In this document: piece after piece, positions 20,914 through 33,489 of the stretch
Layout: the number at the start of each line of letters is the position of its first letter
Numbering within the stretch: position 1 is the first letter of the stretch
Assembly (NCBI GenBank): GCA_034770075.1
Contig: CM068385.1
Location: 71,926,479 to 71,990,478 of the forward strand
Length of the DNA stretch: 64,000 nucleotides
Direction of reading: 5' to 3'
From: Aralia elata
Lineage: Eukaryota; Streptophyta; Magnoliopsida; Apiales; Araliaceae
Notes under the pieces: model-generated
What the model was told of the DNA's origin: nothing
Database searches by the model: none
Seen by the model: only the letters and a program-made list of their open reading frames with translations
Position numbers and translations under genes: made by a program

Positions 20914-23900
20914 ATGTCGTGGGGTCCAAGGACCATGATGTCAGGTATCATCCCAATCAATGATATAAATGCTTATGTGTTATTCGATTCGGGTGCTACC
21001 TGCTCTTTTGTTTCCGAAGAATTTGCTAAACGGTTAGACTTACCTCGTGAAAAGTTAGAATACCCTATGAACGTAGAAGTAGTAAACAAGGAAATTATCC
21101 CCGTAGAATGCATTCATAGGAATTGTTGTGCCGAGTTACGAGGATTTAAGCTCAGCGTGGATTTGATACCGATTCGTTTGGGGGAGTTCGATGTGATCCT
21201 TGGAATGGATTGGTTATCGATTCACGGAGTAGTCATCGACTGTAAAAAGAAGTGTGTACACCTGAAGACTTCTAATAAGTCAAATGTAGTATTCTATGGT
21301 AGTAAATCGCCGAGATAATCTTGTTGTCTAACGCTGATGCAAGCTAAGAGATTTCTGAGGAAGGGTTGTATAGGTTATTTGGCTCACGTAGTTGATACTC
21401 GTCGAGTCGAGGGCGAACCAAGTCAGATACCTGTCGTAAGGGAATTCACAGATGTCTTTCCAGATGAAATTCCGGGATTATCGCTGGATAAAGGAGGTAG
21501 AATTTGTAATTAACTTGGTGCCGGGAGCCGCACCAATATCGAAGGCGCCGTATCGCATGGCACCGGTAGAAATGAAGGAGCTAATGGTTCAATTGCAAGA
21601 ACTGTTGGATAAAGGTTATATCAAACCGAGCGTGTCACCATGGGGAGCGCGAGTTCTGTTCGTAAAGAAGAAGGATGGATCGTTAAGGCTCAGTATCGAT
21701 TACAAGGAATTGAACAAGGTTACGATTAAGAACAGGTACCCGCTACCCAGAATAGACGATCTGTTTGATCAACTCAAGGGAGCGAAATACTTTTCAAAGA
21801 TTAATTTAAGGACAGGCTACCATCAGCTAAGGGTGAGACATGAGGATATCCCGAAGACGGCATTCAGAACTCGTTATGGACATTTTGAGTTTCTGGTAAT
21901 GTCATTTGGACTAACAAATGCACCATCGACATTCATGGATATGATGAACAGAGTGTTTAAGCAGTACTTGGACAAGTTCGTGGTAGTATTCATCGATGAC
22001 TTCTTGGTATATTCAGTGACAGAGGAAGAACATGCTGAACATCCAAGGATTGTTTTGGAGGCATTAAGAAGGGAGAAGTTGTATGCGAAGTTTTCAAAGT
22101 GTGAATTTTGGTTGCAAAGGGTGCAGTTTCTAGGTCACGTCATTGACCGGGATGGTGTTTCGATAGACCCAGCAAAGGTGGAAGCCATTATCAACTGGGA
22201 GCAGCCGAGGACGCCGACGGAGATCAGGAGTTTCCTAGGGTTAGCGGGGATACTATCGGAGATTCGTCCAGGATTTTTTGAAGATAGCATCGTCGTTGAC
22301 CAATCTAACCAGAAAGACGGTAAAGTTCGTTTGGACGGAGAAGTGCGAGGAGAGTTTCATGGAGCTGAAGAAAAGACTTAGCCAAGCACCAGTGTTGGCT
22401 TTACCGGACGACACTGGGGGTTTTGTAGTATACAGTGATGTGTCACACAAAGGCCTTGGTTGTGTACTAATGCAGCATGGCAAGGTCATTGCGTACGCTT
22501 CACGTCAGCTGAAGGACTATTAGAAAAGATACCCGACTCATGATCTGGAGTTAGCAGCAGTAGTATTCACCTTGAAGATTTGGAGGCACTACTTATATGG
22601 AGAGAGGTGCGAGATATATACAGATCATAAAAGTCTGAAATATATCTTCACTCAGAAGGAGCTGAATCTGAGGCAGTACCGATGGTTAGAATTGATCAAG
22701 GATTACGACTGTGAGATTCTGTACCATCCGGGCAAAGCAAATGTAGTGGCAGATGCCCTGAGTAGGAAAGGCAGAGAGAAATTAATGAGGCTCACGACTC
22801 AAGCAGAGTTGATAAAGGAGTTCGAACGTCTGGAATTGGAGGTTAAGTATTCGATGGAGGCGGACGAGAAATTGTTCACAGTGACAGCGAGCCCGACCCT
22901 ATTGGATCAGATTAAGGAGGCTCAAGAAAAGGATGAGGATTGTGATTCAATAAAGAAGCGAATTGCCGAAGGCGAGGAGCTTAAGTAAAAGATTGATAGC
23001 ACTGGATTGCTAAGGTTTGAAGGGAGAGTCTGGGTACCGTTGGATCTGGAATTGAGGGAAGAAATCCTTCAGGAAGCTCATAGCACGAAGTACTCAGATA
23101 CATCCCGGGAGCACAAAGATGTACCAGGATTTGCGACGAAATTTTTGGTGGCCGAATATGAAACGAGAAGTGGCGGAGTGCGTCAGCCGATGTCTGACAT
23201 GCCAGCGGATTAAAGCAGAGCACCAACGACGACCGAGCGGATTACTTCAACCATTAGAGATTCCGGAGTGGAAGTGGGAGCACATCACAATGGACTTTGT
23301 GGTGGGACTGCCACCAACTCATAAGGGTTTAGACGCTATCTGGGTAATTGTGGATCGTCTAACCAAGTCTGCTCATTTTTTTTCCAATTAAGATACGGTA
23401 CAATCTGGAACAATTAGCAAAACTTTACGTCAAGGAGATTGTATCGCGTCATGGAGTGCCGGTATCTATTGTATTGGACAGAGATTCGCGCTTCACGTCA
23501 AATTTTTGGAGAAGTCTGCAGGCAAGAATGGGAACACAGTTGAGGTTGAGTACAGCGTATCATCCTCAAACTGACAGCCAGAGCGAGCGAGCGAACGATT
23601 CAGACCTTAGAAGATATGCTTCGGGCGGTCGTGATGGATTTTAAAGGGCATCTGGGATGACCATTGCCACTGGTGGAGTTCACTTACAACAACAGCTATC
23701 ACGCTAGTATCGGTATGCCACCGTACGAAGCGCTATATGGAAGGAAATGCCGAACCCCGATGTGTTGGGACGAGGTTGGAGAGCGAAGACTGTTGAGACC
23801 TGAATTGGTGCAGCAAACTACAAATACAGTACAACTGGTCAGGAATCGTCTGGTAGCAGCTCAGGATCGCCAGAAGAAATATGCCGACTCACATCGTCAG

Positions 23901-24334
23901 AAGAGAGACTTTGAAGTTGGTAGCTTTGTGTTTTTGAAGGTATCTCCCTGGAAAGGGAAGATCCGTTTTGGGAAGAAGGGCAAATTGAGCCCTAGGTTCA
24001 TAGGACCGTTCGAGGTATTAAGACGAATTGGCGAAGTGACGTACGAGGTAGCGTTACCTCCTAAACTTGAGCACATTCACAACGTGTTTCATGTGTCACT
24101 GTTGCGGCCGTATAAACCAGACTACAAGCACGTTATCTCGTATGAACCAATCCAAGTCGAGAAAGACTTATCGTACGAGGAAATTCCTGTTCAGATACTC
24201 GATAGGAAGGAACAGAAACTGAGGAATAAGATCATCTATTCCGTCAAGGTTCTCTGAAGGAATCACGCAGTCGAAAAAGCTACGTGGGAACTCGAAGAGA
24301 AGATGAAAGCAAATTATCCTTTTCTATTTGAGTA
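20914..24334 (+). pseudogene. pol: Element C protease, reverse transcriptase, RNase H and integrase, broken
   Basis: Recognisable pieces in order: protease (VLFDSGATCSF, 20914-21318, ending at a TAA where relatives have CAA), RT (21452-22240) with FIDDFLVYS, RNase H (22278-22990) with VVYSDVSHKGLG and TDHKSLKYIF, integrase (23007-24257) and chromodomain to TAA 24332-24334. Frame is lost by extra bases near 22245, 23225 (an added CGA), 23385 (extra T in a T run), 23585 (a duplicated GAGC) and 23645. Further stops lie at about 22521, 22986 and 24255. The insertion-type lesions resemble those separating the two LTRs and may partly be sequencing or assembly noise. Confidence 0.9.
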
Positions 24335-24346
24335 ACCTTATTTTGC

Positions 24347-24364
24347 AATTCCGAGGACGGAATT
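24347..24364 (+). promoter_or_regulatory. Hairpin before the polypurine tract (element C)
   Basis: AATTCCG-AGGA-CGGAATT, as in B. Confidence 0.6.
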
Positions 24365-24369
24365 TTTAT

Positions 24370-24382
24370 AAGGGGGGAGGGA
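24370..24382 (+). promoter_or_regulatory. Polypurine tract, element C
   Basis: AAGGGGGGAGGGA directly before the 3' LTR start. Confidence 0.88.
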
Positions 24383-27300
24383 TGTAGTGCCCGTGAATTT
24401 TAAACGTCATTATTAATTAAATATATAAATTAAATTTTTAATAAGTTAGTTTGTGTGCTTATTTGAACCTTTTGTGTGCATTGGTAGCCTACATGACTAG
24501 GTGATGAATTATTTTAAGTTGAGTAAAGGGGGTCACTAATAGTATAGTTAAATTAGTGAACAAGCCTTAAGGTTTAATATCAATTAAATTGATAAAGTAG
24601 TTACTAATTAATCATGCAAGTAAATTGAATATACTTAGTATATTGAATTGAGTAAATTAATTAATAAAAGTATTAATTAATGAGAATATTGTCACATTGA
24701 ATAATAAAATTTAATAGTTCAATTAGTAATCAATTTCTAATTGATTAGCTTATTTAATTAAGGAACTAAGGCCAATTATTTATTCGATCATGGGTGATGA
24801 ATTGTTTTAAGTTGAGTAGTAAAGGGGGGGTCACTAATAGTATAGTTAAATTAGTGAACAAGCCCTAAGGTTTAATATCAATTAAATTGATAAAGTTGTT
24901 ACTAATTAATCATGCAAGTAAATTGAATATAGTTAATATATTGAATTGAGTAGATTAATTAATAAAAGTATTAATTAATGAGAATATTGTCACATTGAAT
25001 AATAAAATTTAATAGTTCAATTAGTAATCAATTTCTAATTGATTAGCTTATTTAAAATTAAGGAACTAAGACCAATTATTTATTTTGGATCATGGGTGTA
25101 GTAATTAATAGTGTGGCAAAATTAATTAATCCAAATCAATATTGGGTTAAATTAAATGACCCAATATTGCATTAAATAGATTTGAATTTTATTAGGCCTA
25201 ATTAGGTTACAAAGTTAAAGAGATATGTGTAAGTAATTAAATTTCATAAGATTAGAAATAGAAAACCCTAAATAAACAATTAGGGTAATACATATTAAAA
25301 TTGTTAAACTATGTTTATTTACCTATTAAGCCCTATTAAGCCTTTTAAGGCATGAAATTATGTCCAATCAACTTGCTTTATTTGGTAACTCTTACACAAA
25401 GGACAAGGTTGTCAAGCTCCCATTGGTGGAAAATCTAATTAGCACACTTAAAGATAAGATTAATGGCTAAATGAAAGGGATAAGGTGCAACTCTTTATAT
25501 CCAATGGGTAAGAAAGATGTGGGGGATAATAGCATGAATTCTAATTTAGCATTAATACTTGCAAGTATTCTATCCTTTCATTTCATTTCAAGTTCATTTC
25601 TTCTTTTCATCTCCTTCTTTCATTTCTCCCAAGCAAGAACACAAAGTGAGAGAGCTTAGAGAGAAAAAGAGAGTGAGATTAGCATAGTTCATTGCATCCC
25701 AAGTTCATCACATACTTTGGTAGATCAAGGAGAGTAGCTACAAGATCAAGGTGAAAACCCTAAATCATTTTCTTCTTTCTTACTTTGTTTTATTTTTCAT
25801 AGTTTTTGATGAGAGATTTTGTTGGTTCTAAGACTCAAGAATCATTAGATCTTCATGCTTTATGTATAGAATCTAATCCTCTTGAGTGTTAGAATGGAGA
25901 TTCAAAGGAAGAAAAGGAACTTATGTTCTTAAAGGGTAAAAACCTTAGCTTTTCTTCACTTGGATCACCCATAACTTGAGATCTACAACTTGGATTTGTG
26001 ATCCGTTTAAAGGGGGGGGGTGCTAGATACATGAGTTAGCTAGTAAACCCAAGTGGTAGAACACAAATCCAATAATTTTTGAAGCCTTGGGGGCTATTTT
26101 CCCAAAACAGTCCAGCTATAAAACTTAAAGCTTTAAAACCCTAAAAGCTTGCTGTCCTCATTTTTCCAAAGGTTGTTTCGGCCAGTTATAAATCTTTTAA
26201 AAATCTGGGAAAAATCATAGAGGTACCTTAAGAATTATCTACAAGTAGGAAAAAGAACGAACACGTTTTGATGTGTAGTTTTTGTGTAATGGCTTTTACC
26301 GTGAAGGACTCCTAAATATTTATACCCGGATTTATCACTGTGTATACCTTGAAAACATATGACATTTTTACAGTATGTTTATGTATATTATGAGAGTGTA
26401 CCCTGAAAATTTTAGAATTTTCTGAGCAAAACTCGATTTATGAAAAATGTAACAAGATTCGGAGGTTTTGGGTACTTTAAATATAGTAAATCACTTTCTA
26501 AAATTCCAGGAAAATTGGTGGATCATTGTTGGATCATATACTATCCAGATCCAGAGAATAATAATTTTCAGAGCCTATTTGCTATTTTTCATAATAATGT
26601 TATAGTTATGGTTAAAAGAAAATAAATGGTTAAATGATGTCATAAATAAGGAAAATGTGATTTTTAAGCTTGGACACTCCTAATATTATATATTCTAACT
26701 ATTGAGGGGTATTTTGGTAATATTTAATGAGAAATAATATTTATGACCTTTTATGGGTAGTAAAGGAGTTGTTTAATAAAGGGTAAAACAATTAGGATAA
26801 ATTGTTTATTCGCCTAATAACTTATTAAAATATTACTATGATATTTGTAATATAAGAATTCGATATTTTTTAGTTAAACAAAGAAATATTAAGGTTAAAA
26901 CTTCATGGAAATATTATTGAATGGGTAATAATATTTGTTTTAAGCATTAATAAATGATTAAGATGTTATTAAAATGGCTAATAATATTAGATTAAAATAT
27001 TATTAATGATATGAGAATTAAAATATTATTAAGAGATTAATAATATTAGATTAAAGTATTATTGGATGATTAAAATATTATTAAGATGTTAATAACATTA
27101 GTAAACGAATAAAAGTGTTATTAGTGGACTAATAATACCAAGAGGTGAATTAAATATTATCAGGATTGATAATATTAAGTGTTTTTATAGGATTTACGAT
27201 AGTTTATTAACTTTATGTGTGCTATGTGATTTGCTTAATTGTTAAATAAATAGCATAAGTAAGCGTATCGATATACAACTACGCAGTACTAATTGGTAGA

Positions 27301-28426
27301 TCGACGTTATCAATGTTAGGTTCTTCAAGGCCAATTAGTTAAAGCTAGAATTACTTGTAGCTGAGCAGACAGGCAAGTTCTCTATTCCGAAACTTTAAAT
27401 ATTGCAAGTTCCTAACCCTAAACTTCTTTCATTTTTGCAAGTTCTTCTCACTCAATTTTTGCATTGAGCAAGCTTTTTAAACCTTATGCATTGTTTTAAT
27501 TCGTGCAAAAAGGTATATATTGTTGCAAGTTATTCTTTAAGCTTGAATCTTATTTCCGAGCACGCTTTAAGTGGTCTAATTACTTTTAAAATTATTCCAC
27601 ATCTGTATATTTATTGACATTTGTGCATTTGAATTCGTATATTTAAATTCAGAAATTTATAAACCATTCATGGTTAAGTCTGAACCCTTGTTCGGTCAGA
27701 CAATTATGTGAGAGTTTATAAAAGCTATCCGAACCAATCAATGGTAAGGATTCTTAGACTGTATGAACACCCCTTTATTTCTAGGGGAGTACCCCACGTA
27801 CCGTATATAAGGTACAAATAGCAGAATTAAGTTTTATGCATATACATAGGGTACGCGAGGCTGATCCCCTCAAGTACGTTATTCTGTAGCCAGTAACCAG
27901 AGGGTCAACCAGCTATTGACTCCTCTGGAAGTTATCGTTCAAAGTCTATTTGACTATCAATTGTTCTAAAAGCATTTAATGTTCTTGCTTCTGATTATTC
28001 TATTGTTGAAATCCCTTTAATATCCCTTCATCATGATATATCTTTATTGTTGCACTTTAAACTTGCTGGGCAAACTCGTTGCTCATTCTTGCTATATCAT
28101 GACTTCATTGCAGCTAAACCAAAGACGTCAGGGAAGAACAAAGGGAAAGAAAAGATGAAATGATAGACTTCTCGTAGCAGACTTTAGATTCATGTGTTAG
28201 TTAATTACTGTTAATGTAATTTAAAACCCTGATAGCTATTTAGGGTATGGATTGTGTAAATGTTTAAGGTTAATCGTATTCTGGGACTAGTAACACCTTG
28301 TAATGAACAACGTATGTTTATTTTATTCCGCATTTTAGATACCATATGTTGTTATAGGTGGATGTTTATGTTGGATCGTGATGACCAAATCCGGGTATTT
28401 GGAGACCCGCATTTGGGGGTGTCACA
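24383..28426 (+). repeat. Element C 3' LTR
   Basis: 4044 bp, a duplicate of 14717-18749, followed by the GATAC target duplication. Differences from the 5' LTR are mainly one to three extra bases (for example near 24817, 25800, 26005 and 27186). Confidence 0.94.
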
Positions 28427-28431
28427 GATAC
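28427..28431. repeat. Target site duplication of C, right copy (GATAC)
   Basis: GATAC directly after the C end, pairing with 14712-14716. Confidence 0.95.
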
Positions 28432-30516
28432 AGCAATTAAGACCCAAATATAGGGTAGTAATTTGAAGTTAGTAATGCATTTGCAAACTAACTGGTATTA
28501 CTTTAATAAATAAAGTTAATATAGTAATTAATTATTTTTAATAAATAATAAATATTTAATTATTATCTAAATAATATTAAATGATAGTTAAATATGAATA
28601 GAGTTAATGAATCATTATTTATTATTTATTTATAAATAATAAATAAAGATAATAAATATTTAATTATTTTTTTAACAATAATAATAATTGAATATGAATA
28701 AAGTTAATAAAATAATTATTTATAATATAAATAAAGTTAATAAATAACTAATTATTATTTTCCAATAAAATAATAAATAACTATAGTAAATATTTAATTA
28801 TTATTTAATAATAATAATAATTGTGTAAGAATAAAGTTAATAAATAATTATTTATTATTTTCAATGAATATTTAATTATTATTTACATAGTAATAATAAT
28901 TAAGTATGAATAATAATAATAAGTATTTAATTATTATTAATGATAATTATGTATTAATAAAGTTATTGAATAAGAAGGGAGTTAACCACTTAATCATTAA
29001 TGAAATAATGATTAAGTATGAAGGAGATTTATAAGTTAATTATTTAGCCTTGACCCTTAATAAATAATGATTATAAACACTTAATGATTTATTAAATATA
29101 TTAAGTGTGCTATGTACTAAATTACCCTTGGGATAAACAGTGATTAACAAATAAAAGATTAAGTAAAATCTCAACCATCATGTAGTTGTTATTAAACCAT
29201 GCTAGTAATAAAGGTTGTTAACCCATAGTTAGGGACAAGTAAGGGTAATGGTCGGAGTATTCAAGGTATGCATGATTAGTTATCAATTAAAGGTCATGGA
29301 GTTAAGTTTTGTTTAGCTAATGATTAGACGGAAATTAAATACAGATGGGGAATTGTTTAAGGAAATAACATAAGTGAGTGTATACAGTTATGCAATGCTA
29401 ATGGATGAACCCACTTTATCAACTGATAGGTTATCCAAGATCAACTAAGTAAAGCTAGAATTTATCTGTAGCTGAGCAAACAGGCAAGTTCCTAACCCTA
29501 AACTTCTTACATTATTGCAAGTCCTTCCTTACTCAACTTTTACATTGAGCAAACTTCTAAACCTTATGCACAATTTTAATTCGTGCAAAAAGGTATACAT
29601 ATATTGTTGCAAATTATTCTTTAAGCTTGAATCTTATCTCCAAGCATGCTTTAAGTGGTCTAATTACTTTTAAAATTATTCCACCTCTATATATTTATTG
29701 ACATTCGCACTCGCGCATTTGATTTCATATAATTATTTAAATTCAGAAATTTTGAGCTACTCATGGTTAAGTCTGAACCCTTGTTCGGTCAGGCAAGTAT
29801 GAATTTATAAAAGCTATCCGAACCAATCAATGGTAAGGATTCTTAGACTGTATGAACACCCCTTTATTTATAGGGGAGTACCTCACGTACCGTATATAAG
29901 GTACAAAATAGCAGAATTAAATGTTATGCATATACATAGGGTACGCGAGGCTGATCCCCTCAAGTACGTTATTCTGTAGCCAGTAACCAGGGGGTCAACT
30001 AGCTATTGACTCCTCTGGAAGTTATCGTTCAAAGTCTATTTGACTATCAATTGTTCTAAAAAGCATTTAATGTTCTTGCTTCTGATTATTCTATTGTTGA
30101 AATCCCTTTAATATCCCTACATCATGATATATCTTTATTGTTGCACCTTAAACTTGCTGGGCAAACTCGTTGCTCATTCTTGCTATATCATGACTTCATT
30201 GCAGCTAAACCCGAGACGTCAGGGAAGAACAAAGGGAAAGAAAAGATGAAATGATAGACTTCTCGTAGCAGACGTTAGATTCATGTGTTAGTTAATTACT
30301 GTTAATGTAATTTAAACCTTGATAGCTATTTAGGGTATGGATTGTGTAAATGTTTAAGGTTAATCGTATTCTGGGACTAGTAACACCTTGTAATGAACAA
30401 CGTATGTTTATTTTATTCCGCATTTTAGATACCATATGTTGTTATAGGTGGATGTTTATATTGAATCGTGATGACCGGATCCGGGTATTTAGAGACCCGA
30501 ATTTGGGGGAGTCACA
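28432..30516 (+). repeat. Element B 3' LTR, second piece
   Basis: Resumes the B LTR after C and ends GGAGTCACA (5' LTR: GGCGTCACA). Very few differences from 4864-6942. Confidence 0.95.
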
Positions 30517-30521
30517 ATTGC
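30517..30521. repeat. Target site duplication of B, right copy (ATTGC)
   Basis: ATTGC directly after B's LTR end; pairs with 3143-3147. Confidence 0.93.
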
Positions 30522-32262
30522 CCACAAGTATGAAAACAATAACATTTATATGATTATTGGAATAAATCTTACTGAGGAACAATAGTTTTTCTGAAGTCAA
30601 CTAATGACAAATCAAAAATCTGAAAGCTCAATAGAATGCTTAGCTCAAGAACTGAATGTAGATTCAAGAATAAAAGTGTATCTGAGGGTCTCAAGACCTC
30701 GAACTATATCCTAGGTTAACAAGTATTTCTACCGTAACCTTTAACAGTCTTATTGACTATGGACCATCCATCTCGTACTCAGGGGGATCAGCCCTTTGTA
30801 CAATGTATTGTGCACAAACATTTCAACGATGTCGCGTAATTAATCCCCTATATTAGGGTTGTTCATCTCAGTTTAGCATCAGATTCCGTACCAAAAGGTA
30901 CTTGGTTCGGAACAGCTTTAAAATATTCTAAGTCTTTAGAACGCTCATCAACTAAGGACTAGCTGAATCAGTTAGGGTTTGCTAGTCACTAAACAATTGA
31001 TTCATCAATAAAGTTTGTACAATAGAAATTCTGTTCAACGTTTGAATAACGATCAATGATCGAACAATAAATGGCTGAAGTAAATATAAACACTTGCCAT
31101 GATAACTACCTTGCTTGAACATTAATAAGCTAAGGTTATTAAGCTTGCTCAATGAAAGTAAACTTGCTTTAAAGGAAATAACAAATTTAAGGAAGAAAAC
31201 TTGCCTCGTGCGTAGATTACAGATTTAAATAATTCACGTTCTTTAATCGACCTATACATTTCGATTATAAAATGGTAACAATAATTAGTTACAGAACAAC
31301 ATACACTTTAAGATTCGATCTTATCCTATTTCATTGTAACATCTCGATTGTCATTCGATAATCATTAAATACTTGCTTAACCACCATCGTGGTATCTTAT
31401 TAGTCATTTCATACCTTAATATAAGTTTTAAACTTGTTTATAGCATCATAGTAAAATCACAAAGAAAATAAAAAAAAAATAAAATTTCAGTACTGTTCCT
31501 TCGCCGGGGCGAGGATTTACTAAACAAATATCTCGCCGGGGCGAGATTTTCCTTAACAAAATTCTCGCCGGGGCAAGACTTCGCCGGGGTGAAGATTCTC
31601 AGTTTAATATTCTCGCCGGGGCGAGAGACTCGGCAGTCAACTCCTACAGTTCACGAACTAGTGAAAACTTAGGCCAAAATTTTCTAAATTCTACCATCCA
31701 ATACATAATTTAAACTTACCCAAACATCAAATATGCTAGAAAACAATTACCCAACATGTTTCTAACCAATTTAACCATTATAATACACCTAATCAACTAA
31801 TTAGAATCCAAAAATTCACTGTTTGAACCAAATATTCATGTTTTAGCCATTTTAATAAAATTAACCACTGTAAACTCATCTTTCAACCATTTTAATCCAT
31901 TCCACTTGCATTCTTTTCATTTTTCATTATATAATCATAATCAAATGTCAATTTACCGGTTAATAACCAAATTGAACATCAATTTTCATACATATATGCC
32001 ATACATGAAATAAAACTCTGTAAAACCCAAAATTCTATTATAGACATGCTTTCATGGACTAAATCTTTCAAATTAGCTTATAAACACCATATAATCAACT
32101 AATGCATGCTTACCAACAAGTATATCAAATAATTCATGTATTTTAGCAATTGAATTTACATATAGGAACTAAAACTATATACAATAAAGTGAAACAAAGA
32201 GGAAAAAGGAATTATACCTTCTATTATTTTAAGAACTTGGTGAATTCTCTTCAATCACAAGT
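30522..32262 (-). repeat. Element A 5' LTR, second piece
   Basis: Continues the LTR interrupted at 3147. Homologous to G's LTR, with noticeable divergence, until about 32262. It has five GC-rich short hairpins at 31501-31625 and a donor-like AAG|GTATAA on the minus strand (AC at 32216-32217). The last several hundred bases of the LTR, including its TGTAACG start, are absent, so A's right end is lost. Confidence 0.85.
31501..31625. repeat. Array of five short GC hairpins (A LTR)
   Basis: CTCGCCGGGGCGAG-type units (6-bp stem, GG loop) at 31501, 31532, 31564, 31580 and 31612, separated by AT-rich spacers. Confidence 0.8.
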
Positions 32263-32410
32263 TTTTTATCCAGGCATTGTTCTTACCCAAATTGAAGAAC
32301 CAACGAGATGAAGAAGAAGCTGTTGGACAATGGAGGTTTGGTGGGTTGCCCATTCTCTCCTTCATCATTCTTACCATCTGATGCAAGCAAACATAGGCCT
32401 CATGTTCGAG
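32263..32410. other. Unexplained junction segment between A LTR and D integrase
   Basis: About 150 bp matching neither the LTR of G nor any integrase region here. No duplication or terminal repeat is visible. It may be filler from end-joining or a piece of diverged LTR. The edges are approximate. Confidence 0.45.
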
Positions 32411-32750
32411 GTTCATTGGACCCTTTGAAAGGTTAAGAAGAGTTGGTGAGGTCGCTTATGAGGTAGCTTTACCTCCAGCGCTGGAACACATCCACAGTGT
32501 CTTTCATGTCTCGGTGTTACGAACATACAAGCCCGACTACAAGCATGTCATAGAGTATGAACCCCTGCAAGTTGAGAAAGATTTGTCTTACGAAGAAGAG
32601 CCTGTTCAGATAGTTGACATGAAAGAGCAAGTGCTAAGAAATAAAATTATACCTTCTGTTAAGGTGATCTGGACGAACCACAACGCTGAAGAAGCTACGT
32701 GGGAACTCGAAGATCAAATGATGAGAAATTATCCTCAGTTATTTGCTTAG
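32411..32750 (+). pseudogene. pol: Element D: 3' end of integrase with chromodomain
   Basis: It starts abruptly at the GPF motif (FIGPFERLRRVGEVAYEV) and runs in one open frame to a stop at 32748-32750, including the full chromodomain (PVQIVDMKEQ ... NAEEATWELEDQM). Everything upstream is missing. It is followed by polypurine tract and LTR as for a normal 3' end, so it is the last remnant of an element whose LTR now also serves E. No lesion is seen in the remaining frame. Confidence 0.88.
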
Positions 32751-32760
32751 TCTTTGTGTA

Positions 32761-32860
32761 GCGATTCTGAGGACAGAATCTTTGTAAGGGGGGAGAATGT
32801 AACGGGACGAACTAATTGAGTCGTGATTCTGGGGACAGAATCCTTTTAAGGGGGGAAAGA
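32761..32860 (+). promoter_or_regulatory. Duplicated hairpin plus polypurine tract before the D/E LTR
   Basis: Two copies of a unit of about 60 bp. Each has a GATTCTG/CAGAATC hairpin (32763-32780 and 32825-32842) and a G-run: AAGGGGGGAGAATGTAACGG (32786 on) and AAGGGGGGAAAGA (32849-32860) before the LTR start. The first copy ends in an LTR-start-like TGTAACGG. Element G has the same double structure. Confidence 0.8.
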
Positions 32861-33487
32861 TGTGACAAACGAGAATTTTGTAATCTAATTGAAATATTTA
32901 TTGAATTAAATAAATACTTTTCGATGATTTGATTGTTGAATTAATTAATTAATTGATGAATTTTTGGTACATTAATTTAATTATATGTGTTACAGTAATT
33001 AAATTAATGTGGAGAATTTTTATATTTAAAGTATGTGTTTAATTGAATTTATTTGATTAAATGCATTATTTGAATAAGTATAATGTTATCTCTAATTAAT
33101 TTAATAATTAATTAGAGACTAAATGATTTGTCATTATTAATAAATTATATTTTTAAACATGTGAATATGTGATTTAATGTGGTATTATTTTACCTTATTT
33201 AAATGAGATTATTTTATTAATTTAAATATGTGACATGAACTATATAATAAGTAGTTTATTAAAATAAATTAGAAGGGGGGAATAATTGAGTAGCCAAACA
33301 TGGCCTTAGGGGGAGTTGGTGCCAGTTATTAACTAACACCATGATCTGCCAGTTTATTTCACGTACGTTCATTGTTACCAGTTTCTAAGAGAGAACACAG
33401 AGAGAAAAGAGAGAGAATTGTGAGGAATTAAAGAATGGTATAAAGAAATCCTTTCATCTAGTTGCATAATCTAGCACCAAATCAAAG

Positions 33488-33489
33488 GT
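33488..33489 (+). promoter_or_regulatory. Candidate 5' splice donor in the D/E LTR
   Basis: AAG|GTAATT after an AGAGAGAA-rich leader and before a T-rich stretch. Partner acceptors would be TTGTTGTCAG before 35781 and CTTGAACAG before 36836. Confidence 0.42.

Larger units (their letters stand above)
14717..28426 (+). mobile_element. Element C, full-length but defective Tekay/Del-type chromovirus
   Basis: 13,710 bp. LTRs at 14717-18749 and 24383-28426, initiator tRNA-Met primer site, decayed gag-pol, hairpin and polypurine tract. It lies in B's 3' LTR, so it arrived after B, yet its coding region is much more broken than B's. The LTRs match closely in substitutions but differ by many single-base insertions. 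Confidence 0.95.
3148..30516 (+). mobile_element. Element B, full-length Tekay/Del-type chromovirus, split by C
   Basis: LTR (3148-6942), primer site, accessory ORF, one gag-pol frame, polypurine tract and 3' LTR (13004-14716 plus 28432-30516), flanked by ATTGC. Without element C it is about 13.65 kb. The two LTRs differ by roughly two dozen substitutions over 3.8 kb by eye, so insertion is recent. It lies in A's LTR and hosts C in its own 3' LTR. Confidence 0.95.

Noticed and set aside
31501..31625. Regularly spaced GC repeats resembling a CRISPR array
   Set aside because: Units are only 14 bp with variable short spacers, lie in a retrotransposon LTR, recur in four LTRs, and this is plant nuclear DNA.
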